From: Bacteroidota bacterium
GTDB lineage: Bacteria; Bacteroidota; Bacteroidia; Bacteroidales; DTGW01
Reading direction: 5' to 3'
Assembly: GCA_029550865.1 (NCBI GenBank)
Contig: JAKPGM010000046.1
Span: 18,852-82,851, forward strand
Length of the DNA stretch: 64,000 nt
Position 1 is the first letter of the stretch. Every line of letters begins with the position of its first letter. Below the pieces are notes generated by a model. It made no database searches. It was given only the letters and a program-made list of their open reading frames with translations, and was not told the origin of the DNA. The position numbers were made by a program, and so were the translations under genes. Positions 40,691 through 51,245 of the stretch are shown here, piece after piece.

Positions 40691-43600
40691 TTATTGTTTT
40701 ACTACCAGACGTGTGTAATTGTAGCCACCGATCTGGATATGTAACAGGTAAGTGCCTGACTTGATGTGAGAAGTACTTAAATTGAGTGCTGCATTTCCCG
40801 GGCCAACAATTTCGCGACGCGATACGAGTAGGTTACGTCCCGTCAGGTCGTAGAGGCTGATACGTAGATTCGAGGATTTTTCAAGCGACAGCGAGATATT
40901 CAGCCAATCATCGAACGGCATGGGGTATACCTGCAGATTACTGCTCAGCATCGAAGGATCTTCAATACCTGTAATGGTAACAACGGTGCAGGCAGTATCG
41001 GAAGCACCGGTTATTGGATCGCTAATGATGTAGCAAGCAGTGTATGTTCCGGGATTTGCATATACATGGGTGGGTGTGGTAGTGGTGGTATCTTCCGTAC
41101 CATCGCCAAAGACCCATTTGATGCGTACATCATCTCCCAATCCAGCGCCAATAAAGTCGACAGGATAACCACCAGCTTTATTGGGTGACTTGTTGGATAG
41201 AGCTACAACAGCAGCCTTAATAGTACCAGGCATTCCTACATTGATAAGTTTATAGGCTGCGCTACGGCAGGTACTGCTGTTCGATATGTTAAGGTTCGTT
41301 AGATAGTACCCATTGGCGGCATAGGTATGCTCAACTTTTCGCCCGCTTGCCTGACCGTTATCGCCAAAGTTCCACTGGTAGCTGGTGGGGTTACCCAACG
41401 AACTTTCGACGAAACGTACCTTTCGGCCTGTTTCAATCATGAAATCATAGTCGGCTACGCAGGCATCACCAATAGCCACTTTTTCACACGTAATGTTGCT
41501 TATACCTGCAGCATTTACCACAGTTAGGCAAACATTGTAAACACCTGGTTTATTGTATATTACGTTCGGATTGGGCTGGTCTGAAGTAGCACCATTACCA
41601 AAATTCCATAAGTATTTGACAATATCTCCATTCGAAAGATCGTAGAAATAAACCTGATTGCCAGGGGCTACCCGATAGGTAAAGATAGCCTCACAGTCGG
41701 ACGATTGCCCTACGGTTACATATTCTTCGTGCGAGTCGACACAGCCAGAAGCATTAGAGATGGATAAGCTAATTTTGTAAATGCCGGGGGCACTGAAGGA
41801 ATAGCTTGGATGTTCATTGCTCGAATAGCCACCATCGCTGAAGAACCAGTGATACTGGTCGGCATTCTGCGATAGATTTTGTAAATGAACGGTATGGGTA
41901 GCCGTATCGACATAATAGTTAAATAAGGCTTTGCATGGACGAGAGATGTATACATATTTTTCGGCATAATCGTAACAGCCCGTATTGGGATTATACACAA
42001 TCAGGCTGATGCGGTATTTGCCATCTTTGGGATACGTTTTTGTCGATGGATTTGTGTTGCTGCTGTAGGTGCCATCGCCAAAGTTCCAGAAATATACTGT
42101 TTCACCTTCATTAGCGGATAGGGAGGTGTTTGTAACAGTAACTTCGCCGGTCGAACTATTGGCAAAAACATTGAATTGAGCACTGCAATCGAGGTTGCCA
42201 GCTGTGATGACCTGTGCGTAACTACTGTTGCAACTTCCTGTTGAATTCGCTACAGTAAGTGTAACCTTGTATTTGCCTAACTTATCATATGTGTGCGTAG
42301 GACTTTTTGCAGTTGAGACATTGCCATCGCCAAAATCCCAATAAAACTTATCGCCGGCATTGGAAAGGTTGGTAAAGGTAATTTCAAGCGGATTGCTTAT
42401 ATTTTTGCTTGCTATAAAGTTGGCTTTGATGATACAGGATGGGTTACCGATGCTAATATCCTTACAGGTGGTATGTGTATTGCCCCAGCTATCTTTTACA
42501 CTCAGGCACACGGTATAAATTCCATCGCTATTATATTGGTGGATTGGATCTTTTACAGATGAAGTACTCCCATCGCCAAAGTCCCACTGGTAGCTGATAA
42601 TACTCCCAATTGAGTTGTCAAAGAAAAGTATATTATTATTTGCCGCGGTATCGAAGCTGAATGCTGCTACAAGTGGATTGCTGCCAACAATAACCCTGTC
42701 GGTATAGGTACTATTGCACAGCAGCGAACTGTCGGATCCATAAAATTCTGTAATAAGGGTAACTTTATAAACGCCGGCTTTAGGATATGTGTGGCTAATG
42801 GAACTGAAAATAGCATTTTCATATTGTTGACCATCACCAAAGTCTAATACGTATCGTTTATGGTGAACAGGGCCATTATTGGGGCTATTTTCGGCATAGA
42901 GATACAAATTTACAGTTAAGGGTTGGTTGGGATCGTAGGAAGGATACCATGAGAATGTGGTTAGACAGTCTTTGGTTTCAACATCACGCGAAATAACATT
43001 ACAAACCTCGTTTCCTGTTTTTATAGTCAATACAGCTTTATAGGTAGTATCCCTGCGTGGATAATTATGCAAAAAGTAAGTATTGTATGTAACAGTGTCG
43101 ATGTCCCCATCACCATACGAGAGGATGAGCGTTTTGTTAGTAGTATCTGCAACTGTTACATAAAAATGTACAATAGTGTCGTTTGAAGAAACATTCAATT
43201 CTGCATAGCAGGGGTTTGTGGCCAATTGGGTTGTTGCATTGGTAAAGCAAAAATTGTATGTATCAATAGCCCACACCTGTGCGCTGTAAAGAGTGTTATT
43301 TAAAAGTGTGAACTCAAGCGTATTGCTTGTAGTATCGATCTTTTGAGTTCCATACGGGGTATAAATATTCCATGAATAGAAATTAGCATTGGGGTGAACT
43401 GTTGTAAATTTATATCTGTTGTTGCCAAGTGTATCTATATCGATACTTGCGTCACAGCCAAAATTGCTACAATTGCCTGAAATTACGATGGGTACATATT
43501 CGGTTCGTTCACAAAATTCTTTTATATAGGTAACCCGTAAAGTGTCGAATCCTACGTTGCTGAAGCTATATGATGTGTCTTTAGTACCACTAAATTGAAA

Positions 43601-44092
43601 AGAGTCTATTCTATTACTCCCTAATTTATCCTCCAGTACAACGGTTACACTATCAGGGTAACTGCTAAATTTTAATTCAATGGTTTTACCAAAGTCAAAA
43701 CCACAAGCAACTTCATTATTTTGGTATGTATAGGCATTGCAGCCAAGATCAAGGGTTTTAGAGTAATAAGCATAGCAACCATTTTGATATGTATAATTAA
43801 TATAAAAGTAAAAAATAAAAGATTCATTCTCGTAATTTACAGAGTCACTCACGGTACTATTTGAAGAGATCTCATAATATTTTGGTTCATTAAAAAGACT
43901 TCCATAAAGGGTAACAGTAACCGCACTATCACTGTGAATGCTGTAGTACACGGTTTTACTGGTTTTGTTCACGCTGTCGATAACAAAACTTCTTGTTGAG
44001 TTGTCGGGGCAACTCTGGCTCCACAACGCTGATGTTGTCATTACCATCGTGAGTAACAACAATAGCCGTTTTAGGTTTTTGCTCGTTCTCAT
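40691..44092 (-). CDS. secreted multi-PKD-repeat protein with type IX sorting domain
   Basis: This 1133-residue protein has a signal peptide (about 1-26, ending ALWSQ), then some 290 residues of unassigned beta-rich sequence and about nine PKD-type Ig-like repeats from about 300 to 1050. They are recognised by YQWDFGDG, YWDFGDG, FWNFGDG, LWNFGNG, QWNFGDN and KWVFGDG followed by THTY/THVY. The last 80 residues (VYPMPFDDWLNISL ... YDLTGRNLL ... SGTYLLHIQIGG ... RLVVKQ) form a type A Por-secretion sorting domain. It should be exported by the type IX system and displayed outside, possibly as an adhesin or matrix protein. Confidence 0.93.
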   Translation of the reverse strand: MRTSKNLKRLLLLLTMVMTTSALWSQSCPDNSTRSFVIDSVNKTSKTVYYSIHSDSAVTVTLYGSLFNEPKYYEISSNSTVSDSVNYENESFIFYFYINYTYQNGCYAYYSKTLDLGCNAYTYQNNEVACGFDFGKTIELKFSSYPDSVTVVLEDKLGSNRIDSFQFSGTKDTSYSFSNVGFDTLRVTYIKEFCERTEYVPIVISGNCSNFGCDASIDIDTLGNNRYKFTTVHPNANFYSWNIYTPYGTQKIDTTSNTLEFTLLNNTLYSAQVWAIDTYNFCFTNATTQLATNPCYAELNVSSNDTIVHFYVTVADTTNKTLILSYGDGDIDTVTYNTYFLHNYPRRDTTYKAVLTIKTGNEVCNVISRDVETKDCLTTFSWYPSYDPNQPLTVNLYLYAENSPNNGPVHHKRYVLDFGDGQQYENAIFSSISHTYPKAGVYKVTLITEFYGSDSSLLCNSTYTDRVIVGSNPLVAAFSFDTAANNNILFFDNSIGSIISYQWDFGDGSTSSVKDPIHQYNSDGIYTVCLSVKDSWGNTHTTCKDISIGNPSCIIKANFIASKNISNPLEITFTNLSNAGDKFYWDFGDGNVSTAKSPTHTYDKLGKYKVTLTVANSTGSCNSSYAQVITAGNLDCSAQFNVFANSSTGEVTVTNTSLSANEGETVYFWNFGDGTYSSNTNPSTKTYPKDGKYRISLIVYNPNTGCYDYAEKYVYISRPCKALFNYYVDTATHTVHLQNLSQNADQYHWFFSDGGYSSNEHPSYSFSAPGIYKISLSISNASGCVDSHEEYVTVGQSSDCEAIFTYRVAPGNQVYFYDLSNGDIVKYLWNFGNGATSDQPNPNVIYNKPGVYNVCLTVVNAAGISNITCEKVAIGDACVADYDFMIETGRKVRFVESSLGNPTSYQWNFGDNGQASGRKVEHTYAANGYYLTNLNISNSSTCRSAAYKLINVGMPGTIKAAVVALSNKSPNKAGGYPVDFIGAGLGDDVRIKWVFGDGTEDTTTTTPTHVYANPGTYTACYIISDPITGASDTACTVVTITGIEDPSMLSSNLQVYPMPFDDWLNISLSLEKSSNLRISLYDLTGRNLLVSRREIVGPGNAALNLSTSHIKSGTYLLHIQIGGYNYTRLVVKQ

Positions 44093-44244
44093 GGTCTTAA
44101 AGTTTTGGTTTTACTGGAGTAACTGATTGTATATAAAGATTATCAATTTTTTAACAAATAAAGACCAAAAATGTTTTTCTCCATCGCTACTTTTTTTTTC
44201 GGGACTTAAAAGGGGGTTGAAAAGGGTAAGTTGAACAAAATATT

Positions 44245-44274
44245 ATTTTTGTTACAATAATTTCATAGATTTGT
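44245..44274 (+). promoter_or_regulatory. candidate promoter region of the PorE-like gene
   Basis: Two -7-type boxes, TATTTTTG (44245-44252) and TAGATTTG (44267-44274), lie about 90-115 bp before the start codon. No -33 box at the ideal spacing is seen. Confidence 0.35.
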
Positions 44275-44361
44275 CATGAAATAAGGCAGGCTTTTTTGCG
44301 TTATGAAGGGTTAATTATTGGCGAAATAGATTTTCGTCGTCAATTGTTAAATTTATTTCGG

Positions 44362-46326
44362 ATGAGACATTACAGACCAACAGTTATTACCTTGTTCCTG
44401 GCCATGTTTCCGCTCTGGATGTTGGGACAGGGGGGTAAGCTCAAAAAAGCAAACGATTCGTATGCTGCAGGCGAGTGGCTTAAGGCCATTGAGCAATATC
44501 GCGATGCTTACGAAGTGGTAGAGGACAAGAATAAAAAAACAGAAATAATTTTTTACATAGCAGAGTGTTACCGGCATTTACAGGATCCGGTGCATGCCGA
44601 GTTGTGGTACAAGAAAACCATTACCCGCGAGTATCAGAATCCAGTGATATATCTATACTATGCCGATGCCTTGCGGGCACAGGGTAAATACAAGGAAGCT
44701 GAGCCTATGTATCGTCGATACAAGGAATTGGTGCCCGACGATCCCCGTGGTGAAAATGGAATACAGTCGTGCCAGATTGCTCAAAAATGGGTAGATAATC
44801 CTAATGGCTATATCGTCGAAAATCTTAAAGACGTGAATTCACGAGCCAGTGATGTGTGTCCTACCTTTGGACGCAACGATTATATGGTATTGTATTTTGC
44901 TTCGAATCGTAATGGTTCGAAAGGCACAGTGCGAGAAGGTACGGGCGAATTGCCATACGATATCTATATGAGCAAACTCGATAAGCAGGGCCGATGGAGT
45001 ACCCCTGTTCCTATCAGCGGTGAAATTAACACTGAGTTTGAGGAGGGTACCCCTTCGATTAACAGCAACTATACCGTAATGTATTATACCAGTTGTCGTC
45101 CTATTAAAGGGAAAAAGGCCAGTTCGCAGATTATGGTTGCTCAGCTATCGGGCGAGTCGTTCTCTAAGGGTGAAGTGCTGGACATAGCAGGCGATAGCGT
45201 GGATGTGTTGCATCCTGCAATTTCTCTCGATGAACAGACACTGTATTTTGTTGCCGATATGCCCGGGGGAATTGGAGGCTATGATATTTGGAAGGTAACC
45301 AAAAATGGAGATGAATGGGGAAAACCTATAAATTTAGGACCATCTATTAATACTCCTGGCGACGAACTTTATCCCTATGTTCATCCCGATGGTACGCTTT
45401 ATTTCTCGTCTAACGGACATATTGGACTTGGTGGGATCGATATTTATAAGGCTAAACCTCAACCCGATGGTAGCTGGCAGGTGGAAAATATGCGTTCTCC
45501 TATCAATAGTAATGCCGACGATTTTGGAATTGTATTTCAGGCGAATGAAGAAAAAGGCTTTTTTACCTCTAACCGAGGTGGCAACGACGATATTTATATT
45601 TTTGTTTTGCCTCCCTTGCGATTTACCATTGCTGGACGTGTGATAGACGATCGTACGGAAAAACCCATTGCCGATGCTACCGTGAAAAGTATAAGCAGTG
45701 ATGGAATCACAGCCGAGACACGTACCGGTAAAGAGGGCGATTTTCAGTTTAACCTCAAACCCAATACCGACTACGTATTTATTGCCCTGAAAGAAGGCTA
45801 TTTGAACAACAAATCGCGGGTGACTACCAAAGGAGAACAGCGGAGTCGAGATTTTAAAACTATCATCAACCTTACGCCAATTGATAGGCCTATTGAAATT
45901 CCGGATATCGTGTACGACTTTGCCAGTGCTGCCTTACGTCCCGAGTCGAAAGCGGCCCTGGATAAGCTGGTGGAAACTCTCAACGATAATCCCAACGTAA
46001 CCATACTGCTGATGGCCAACACCGACTATATTGGTAATGAAAAGGCAAATCTTGAACTTTCTCAACGTCGTGCACAAAGTGTAGTGGACTACCTGATTGA
46101 AAAAGGTATTGCACCCGACCGACTGGTGGCAAAAGGTAACGGGGAATCGGAACCTAAGGTAGTGGACGAAAAAATTAATCGGCAGTATCCGTTCTTGCCT
46201 GTAGGTACGGTACTCACCGAATCGTTTATTAAGACACTCAACCCCGACCAACAAGAGTTTGCAAACCAGATAAACCGACGGACCGAATTTAAAGTGTTAC
46301 GCACCGATTATGTACCCAAAAAATAG
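44362..46326 (+). CDS. PorE-like OmpA-family protein (TPR, PD40 propeller, CRD, OmpA)
   Basis: This 654-residue protein has the domain order of PorE of the type IX secretion system. TPR repeats span about 25-135 (LKKANDSYAAGEWLKAIEQY, YADALRAQGKYKEAEPMYRRY). A PD40 beta-propeller spans about 155-405 (VLYFASNRNG, GGYDIWKV, LYFSSNG, GFFTSNRGGNDDIYIF). A carboxypeptidase-regulatory-like domain follows (about 415-495, IAGRVIDDRTEKPIADATV), then a peptidoglycan-binding OmpA domain (about 510-640). PorE tethers the secretion machine to peptidoglycan. This copy has a plain signal peptide (ending MLGQ) and no lipobox Cys. ATG 44362 is chosen over the longer frame from 44296. A histidine kinase follows after 14 bp. 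Confidence 0.85.
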   Translation: MRHYRPTVITLFLAMFPLWMLGQGGKLKKANDSYAAGEWLKAIEQYRDAYEVVEDKNKKTEIIFYIAECYRHLQDPVHAELWYKKTITREYQNPVIYLYYADALRAQGKYKEAEPMYRRYKELVPDDPRGENGIQSCQIAQKWVDNPNGYIVENLKDVNSRASDVCPTFGRNDYMVLYFASNRNGSKGTVREGTGELPYDIYMSKLDKQGRWSTPVPISGEINTEFEEGTPSINSNYTVMYYTSCRPIKGKKASSQIMVAQLSGESFSKGEVLDIAGDSVDVLHPAISLDEQTLYFVADMPGGIGGYDIWKVTKNGDEWGKPINLGPSINTPGDELYPYVHPDGTLYFSSNGHIGLGGIDIYKAKPQPDGSWQVENMRSPINSNADDFGIVFQANEEKGFFTSNRGGNDDIYIFVLPPLRFTIAGRVIDDRTEKPIADATVKSISSDGITAETRTGKEGDFQFNLKPNTDYVFIALKEGYLNNKSRVTTKGEQRSRDFKTIINLTPIDRPIEIPDIVYDFASAALRPESKAALDKLVETLNDNPNVTILLMANTDYIGNEKANLELSQRRAQSVVDYLIEKGIAPDRLVAKGNGESEPKVVDEKINRQYPFLPVGTVLTESFIKTLNPDQQEFANQINRRTEFKVLRTDYVPKK

Positions 46327-46340
46327 CAAATAAGCTACCA

Positions 46341-49300
46341 ATGGCTCACAAGCCTTTTGATATTAGACAAGTACAGGCATACTTCATGTATGCCTTCTTG
46401 TTTATTGCTCTGGCGATATTGCTTGATATTTTTTTTACCTCATCAGCCTACCATCAGTTGTTGTACAAACGATTTCAAGAACGATTTTTACAGGCTGAGA
46501 ACGAACTCGAACTTCAGCTCGACGAAATTACTACCTTGCTAAATAACCATCCACCCGAAGCTATACCTGGCTATACTTATAACGATTTCCGTCGATTAGC
46601 AGCCAAACAAAAAATGTACTTTTACATTTATCAGTCCGATAGCGTTTTGATGTGGTCCAATAATCGTATCCCAGAAATCGATATTTTGCCCTTTATTACC
46701 GATTTTCAACAATTTATTCAACTCTCGAATGGCTGGTTTTATGCTATATCGCGGAATGTCAAAACCTATAAAATCATTGGGTTACTGCTCATAAAAGATA
46801 ATTATGTAATTAAAAACCAGTATCTGACCAACGACTTTAACCCAATTTTTCAAATGCCAGCAAGCGTTGGGGTACGGTCAAGCACATTTAAAGAAAAATA
46901 TCCAGTAAAAAACATCCATGGTATTGGCGTTTTCTCACTCGATTTTTCTCAACCCCTCCAGCATACCGGCATAAATCGGATGATTATACCGCTGGTACTT
47001 TTAATGGCTATTTTTTTCCTTGCATTGGCATTTTATAAAATAGTTGTACAAATAGAAAGCTCGAAGGGAAACAGAATTGTTATCCCTGGTTTTATTATTT
47101 TGCTATCAGGGATATATCTGATCGTGCGTTTTACGGGTTTTCCTTCTATGCTCATGGGGCTCGATTTTTTTTCAAAAAAAATATTTTCAATCGGATCATT
47201 AACGCTGGTACCCGCTGATATTTTTGTATCCAGTTTTATAAGCTATCTTACTATTTATCTTATTTATGCCCGACATAGGCAGGAGCAAAAAAAACTATCT
47301 TTTTATCCATCCTTTCTTCAGGCTATTACCGTAATATTTTTTTTCAATGGATCGGCTTATTTATTTGAGCATACCCTGAAGCATACCAGCATAACTTACA
47401 ATATTACTGAGCTTTTTGCCGAAGGCATGGTTTCTATTATGATAATCATATCGTTTACCATGCTTTTTTCAAGCTTTTTGCTGTTACTCGATTTATGCAT
47501 TCGTCAGTTATCCAGCCACAATTTTTTGTTCCTGTGTGTTTTTATGTTGGTAATAAATGCTGGGCTGGGTTATATAGTGTTACAGGAAAGATTTGTTTCG
47601 GCGCTTATCTTTGCGCTTTCACTGCTTATTGTAGTTTTTGTCAGAAAAATCAAGGAGCGTGAATATAGCTATTCCCATATTGTACTTATTCTGAGTATCT
47701 TCTCATTGTATGCTGTATATGTAACCTACGATATTGGTAGTCAAAGAATTGCAAGGGAAGAAAAAGAACTGGCACAAAATCTTGCTATAGAACGTGATAG
47801 AGTGGCTGAGTTGATCCTTAAAGATTTATATAAAAAGGTTGCCTCGGATACAACGCTTCAGCGGCAGCTTTTCGGGCAGGAAGTTGATTATCCATGGATT
47901 TATAAGTATATAAAAAAACGTTATTTTTCTGGTTACCTCGATCGATATGATCTGCAATTAACGATATGTACCCCTACCGATTCGGTGCTAATAAAACCTG
48001 AGTATCGTTTTAGCCCATGCTTTGCATTTTTCGATTCAGTGGTTCAGAAGCATGCCGAAAAAATTAATACCAACTTTTATTTTCTTAAAAATTATTATGG
48101 CCGTATAGGTTATTTTGGCGTGTTTCCATACAAACATACCAACCGGTATATCAATCTCTACCTACAGCTTGAGTCTCGTTTTAATACGGATGTACTGGGA
48201 TATCCTCAGCTATTGTTGAGTCAGGATGAGCAAAATGATCGGCTTAAAAAGTATTCCTATGCCAAATACTATAAGGGCAATATTTCCTATCAGTCGGGTA
48301 GCTTTATATACAATACCAGTACCGAGAAATATCCTGATTTTCAGGGGAAATATTATTACGAGAAATTTGGTGGATACGATCATCTGTTTTTTCGCCCCAA
48401 TGCTGAGGTGTTGATAATTTTAAGTCGACAGAGTCCTACACTGATTGACCTGCTGGTTTCCTTTTCTTATTTATTTATCATTAATTTCCTGCTCTTTAAT
48501 TTTATGTTTTTACTGGCCAATAAAAAATCTATCAGTGCCAGGATTCTTCAGCGTGGATTTCGCATGCGTATTCAGTTAACCATTATTGGAATTTTATTGT
48601 TTTCCCTATTATTTGTTGCTGGTATTACCGTATACTTTATTCTCCAGCAGTATAGCCGCAAGTATTATCAGGCCTATGGAGAAAAATTACAGAGTATTTA
48701 TCTGGAGCTATATAATAATTTATCGCAGGAACAAAAATTAAGTTATATATGGCATTCCGATGAGTACAGTAATCTTGAAAGTTTGCTTCAGCATTTATCC
48801 AATTTGTTCAGTACCGATATACATTTATATGGTATCGATGGTCGACTTATTGCCAGCTCACGTTCCGAGATTTTTGAAAAGGGATTGTACAGCAACCGTA
48901 TCGATCCCATGGCATATTATCAGCTTTCCCGGAACAGAAAAACGGAATATGTTCAAAATGAGTGGATTGGAGGGCTTAAGTATTTTTCCATTTATACCCC
49001 ACTGGTGAATCGACAGGGGAGGGTCATTGCCTACGTCAATTTGCCATATTTTACCCAGCAGTCGAAGCTTTCGGACGAGATTTCAACTTTCTTGCTCGCT
49101 ATCATCAATGTTTATATCATATTTATTCTTATTGCTGTGACTATTGCAGTAGTGACCACAAACAAATTGACCCGTCCTCTTCAGATTGTACAGGAAAGTA
49201 TTGCCCAGATGAAACTGGGTAAAGGCAATATCAAGATTCGGTATCCGGGACAGGACGAATTGGGGAACTTGATTGAAGAGTATAACAAAAAAGTCGAAGA

Positions 49301-50000
49301 ACTGGAGCATTCGGTTGAAGTGCTATCGAAGGTAGAGCGTGAGTCGGCCTGGCGTGAAATGGCCCGACAGGTGGCTCACGAAATAAAAAATCCACTTACC
49401 CCAATAAAACTGAGCATACAGCAGTTGCAGCGAAGAATAAATACCGAACAAACTATTGATGTTGAGTACTTTCAAAGGGTTACACAGGCTATTATCGAAC
49501 AAATCGATAATTTATCGGCTATTGCCACTGCTTTCTCGAATCTTGCTCAGATGCCTACACCTCGAAAAGATAAAGTAAATCTGAATCAGATCATCGATGA
49601 AGTGGTAACCTTGTATCAGGATTCGAAGGTTAACTTTACCCTTCATCTGGATGATGATGGTTGCTGGATTATGGCTGATAAGGAGCAGATGCGACGGGTA
49701 TTTATCAACCTTATCAATAACGCAATTCAAGCTATTCCTCAGGGCGAGACAGGTAACATCATCATCACCGTGAAGGGTGGGAGCCGGCGGACGGTCATTG
49801 TCGAAGATGATGGAATAGGGGTTCCCATGGATATGCGCGACCGATTATTTCAACCTAATTTTACCACTAAAACATCGGGTAGTGGATTGGGGTTGGCTAT
49901 CTGTAAAAGTATTGTTGAATATATCGGGGGCAATATTCGATTTGAGCCACGTCAACCCAAAGGTTCGCGCTTTATTTTAACTTTTCCGCCAGTCGATTAG
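46341..50000 (+). CDS. very large multi-membrane-helix histidine kinase (NtrY-like core)
   Basis: This 1219-residue kinase has two extracytoplasmic regions. The first lies after one N-terminal helix (about 40-215). A block of about eight further helices follows (about 215-460), then a second region (about 470-700), more helices and a third, smaller sensor part before the last helix (about 925-950). Then come HAMP, HisKA with His1013 (ARQVAHEIKNPLTPIKLS, the NtrB/NtrY type), and an ATPase with NLINNAIQAI, VEDDGIGVP and GSGLGLAIC. No response regulator is adjacent. It is probably co-transcribed with the PorE-like gene, which raises a link to envelope or secretion state. The domain borders are estimates. 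Confidence 0.9.
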   Translation: MAHKPFDIRQVQAYFMYAFLFIALAILLDIFFTSSAYHQLLYKRFQERFLQAENELELQLDEITTLLNNHPPEAIPGYTYNDFRRLAAKQKMYFYIYQSDSVLMWSNNRIPEIDILPFITDFQQFIQLSNGWFYAISRNVKTYKIIGLLLIKDNYVIKNQYLTNDFNPIFQMPASVGVRSSTFKEKYPVKNIHGIGVFSLDFSQPLQHTGINRMIIPLVLLMAIFFLALAFYKIVVQIESSKGNRIVIPGFIILLSGIYLIVRFTGFPSMLMGLDFFSKKIFSIGSLTLVPADIFVSSFISYLTIYLIYARHRQEQKKLSFYPSFLQAITVIFFFNGSAYLFEHTLKHTSITYNITELFAEGMVSIMIIISFTMLFSSFLLLLDLCIRQLSSHNFLFLCVFMLVINAGLGYIVLQERFVSALIFALSLLIVVFVRKIKEREYSYSHIVLILSIFSLYAVYVTYDIGSQRIAREEKELAQNLAIERDRVAELILKDLYKKVASDTTLQRQLFGQEVDYPWIYKYIKKRYFSGYLDRYDLQLTICTPTDSVLIKPEYRFSPCFAFFDSVVQKHAEKINTNFYFLKNYYGRIGYFGVFPYKHTNRYINLYLQLESRFNTDVLGYPQLLLSQDEQNDRLKKYSYAKYYKGNISYQSGSFIYNTSTEKYPDFQGKYYYEKFGGYDHLFFRPNAEVLIILSRQSPTLIDLLVSFSYLFIINFLLFNFMFLLANKKSISARILQRGFRMRIQLTIIGILLFSLLFVAGITVYFILQQYSRKYYQAYGEKLQSIYLELYNNLSQEQKLSYIWHSDEYSNLESLLQHLSNLFSTDIHLYGIDGRLIASSRSEIFEKGLYSNRIDPMAYYQLSRNRKTEYVQNEWIGGLKYFSIYTPLVNRQGRVIAYVNLPYFTQQSKLSDEISTFLLAIINVYIIFILIAVTIAVVTTNKLTRPLQIVQESIAQMKLGKGNIKIRYPGQDELGNLIEEYNKKVEELEHSVEVLSKVERESAWREMARQVAHEIKNPLTPIKLSIQQLQRRINTEQTIDVEYFQRVTQAIIEQIDNLSAIATAFSNLAQMPTPRKDKVNLNQIIDEVVTLYQDSKVNFTLHLDDDGCWIMADKEQMRRVFINLINNAIQAIPQGETGNIIITVKGGSRRTVIVEDDGIGVPMDMRDRLFQPNFTTKTSGSGLGLAICKSIVEYIGGNIRFEPRQPKGSRFILTFPPVD

Positions 50001-50111
50001 AATTTTCTTTTATGGCTATAAAGCAAAAAGCTCACCGGGGCATAGTTTTAGGTCAGTGTGTCGTGTGTCTATGCTTCCAGTAAGCTTTCGGCTGCTTACA
50101 CAAACCAATTG

Positions 50112-50975
50112 CTAACCCAGGAACGATTTGAGCATTTTGCAACGGCTTGAGTTTTTTAATCTTTTTATGGCTTTCTCCTTGATTTGCCGGACTCGTTCAC
50201 GAGTAAGTCCCACCTCAACCCCAATTTCATCGAGCGAAAGGGGTTGCGTGTTATTTAGACCATAATAGAGTTGTAAAATTTTAGCTTCCCGTGCCGATAG
50301 GGTAGTGAGTACGCGTTCAATTTCTTTTCTCAACGAGTCTTGCATAAGTTCCTTGTCGGGGCTGGGCGAGTCGGTGTTACCCAGTACGTCATATAAATTG
50401 GCATCTTCCTCAGTGCCAATGGGCGCATCCATTGATATGGGTCGATTGGCTGTTCGTAGTGCCTCGTGAACATCAGCAGGTGCAAGTTCTAAGGCTTGAG
50501 CTATCTCAAGTACCGTAGGCTCGCGTTCGAATTTTTGTTCCAATTCGGCAAATACTTTTGATATACGGGTGATTGAACCAATCTTATTAAGTGGTAAGCG
50601 GACGATTCGCGATTGTTCGGCCAGCGCTTGTAAAATCGACTGCCGTATCCACCATACTGCATAAGAGATGAACTTAAATCCACGAGTTTCATCAAATCGT
50701 TGTGCTGCCTTTATAAGGCCTACATTTCCCTCATTAATCAGGTCGGGTAACGATAAACCCTGATTTTGATACTGCTTGGCTACTGATACCACAAATCGCA
50801 AATTAGCATTCACCAATCGCTCCAGCGCCTTTGTGTCGCCATTACGAATACGCCGGGCAAGTTCTACTTCCTCTTCGGCACTGATCATATCCAATCTGCC
50901 AATCTCGTGCAGATACTTGTCGAGGGATGGGGTATCTCGGTTAGTTACCTGTTTTGTGATTTTAAGCTGTCGCAT
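50112..50975 (-). CDS. rpoD: primary RNA polymerase sigma factor (short Bacteroidota type)
   Basis: This 287-residue sigma-70 factor directs RNA polymerase to promoters. It has region 1.2 ([12 protein letters not shown]), region 2 ([52 protein letters not shown]), region 3 and region 4 ([29 protein letters not shown]). It lacks region 1.1, which is normal for the primary sigma of Bacteroidota, whose promoters read TTTG / TAnnTTTG. The promoters seen in this window match that type. It is divergent from rho. Confidence 0.95.
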   Translation of the reverse strand: MRQLKITKQVTNRDTPSLDKYLHEIGRLDMISAEEEVELARRIRNGDTKALERLVNANLRFVVSVAKQYQNQGLSLPDLINEGNVGLIKAAQRFDETRGFKFISYAVWWIRQSILQALAEQSRIVRLPLNKIGSITRISKVFAELEQKFEREPTVLEIAQALELAPADVHEALRTANRPISMDAPIGTEEDANLYDVLGNTDSPSPDKELMQDSLRKEIERVLTTLSAREAKILQLYYGLNNTQPLSLDEIGVEVGLTRERVRQIKEKAIKRLKNSSRCKMLKSFLG

Positions 50976-51125
50976 AGCGGTTAGTTATTTATTATTAACA
51001 TTTTACACCCAAAAAACTCAACTTACTAACCATTACCCCCCATTTTTACATTTGCTTGGTTAAATTAAATGATGCTAAAAGAAATAACGTATACGTTTGT
51101 CAAATTTTCGTCAAAAAATTTTTTT

Positions 51126-51156
51126 TTTGAAATTTTCGAACAATTCCGTAATATTG
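51126..51156 (+). promoter_or_regulatory. probable rho promoter
   Basis: TTTG at 51126-51129 lies exactly 19 bp before TAATATTG (51149-51156), which differs from TAnnTTTG at one position. The leader to the rho start would be about 85 bases. A second -7-like box, TACGTTTG, is at 51092-51099. The rest of the 270-bp spacer is AT-rich and empty. Confidence 0.6.
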
Positions 51157-51245
51157 CAGCAAAATTCAACAGTTCTTTTTTTCCTCCTGATAATTCCTAT
51201 CATTTTTTATGTGTAATTATTAAAAATCATTTGTAATTTTAAGGT

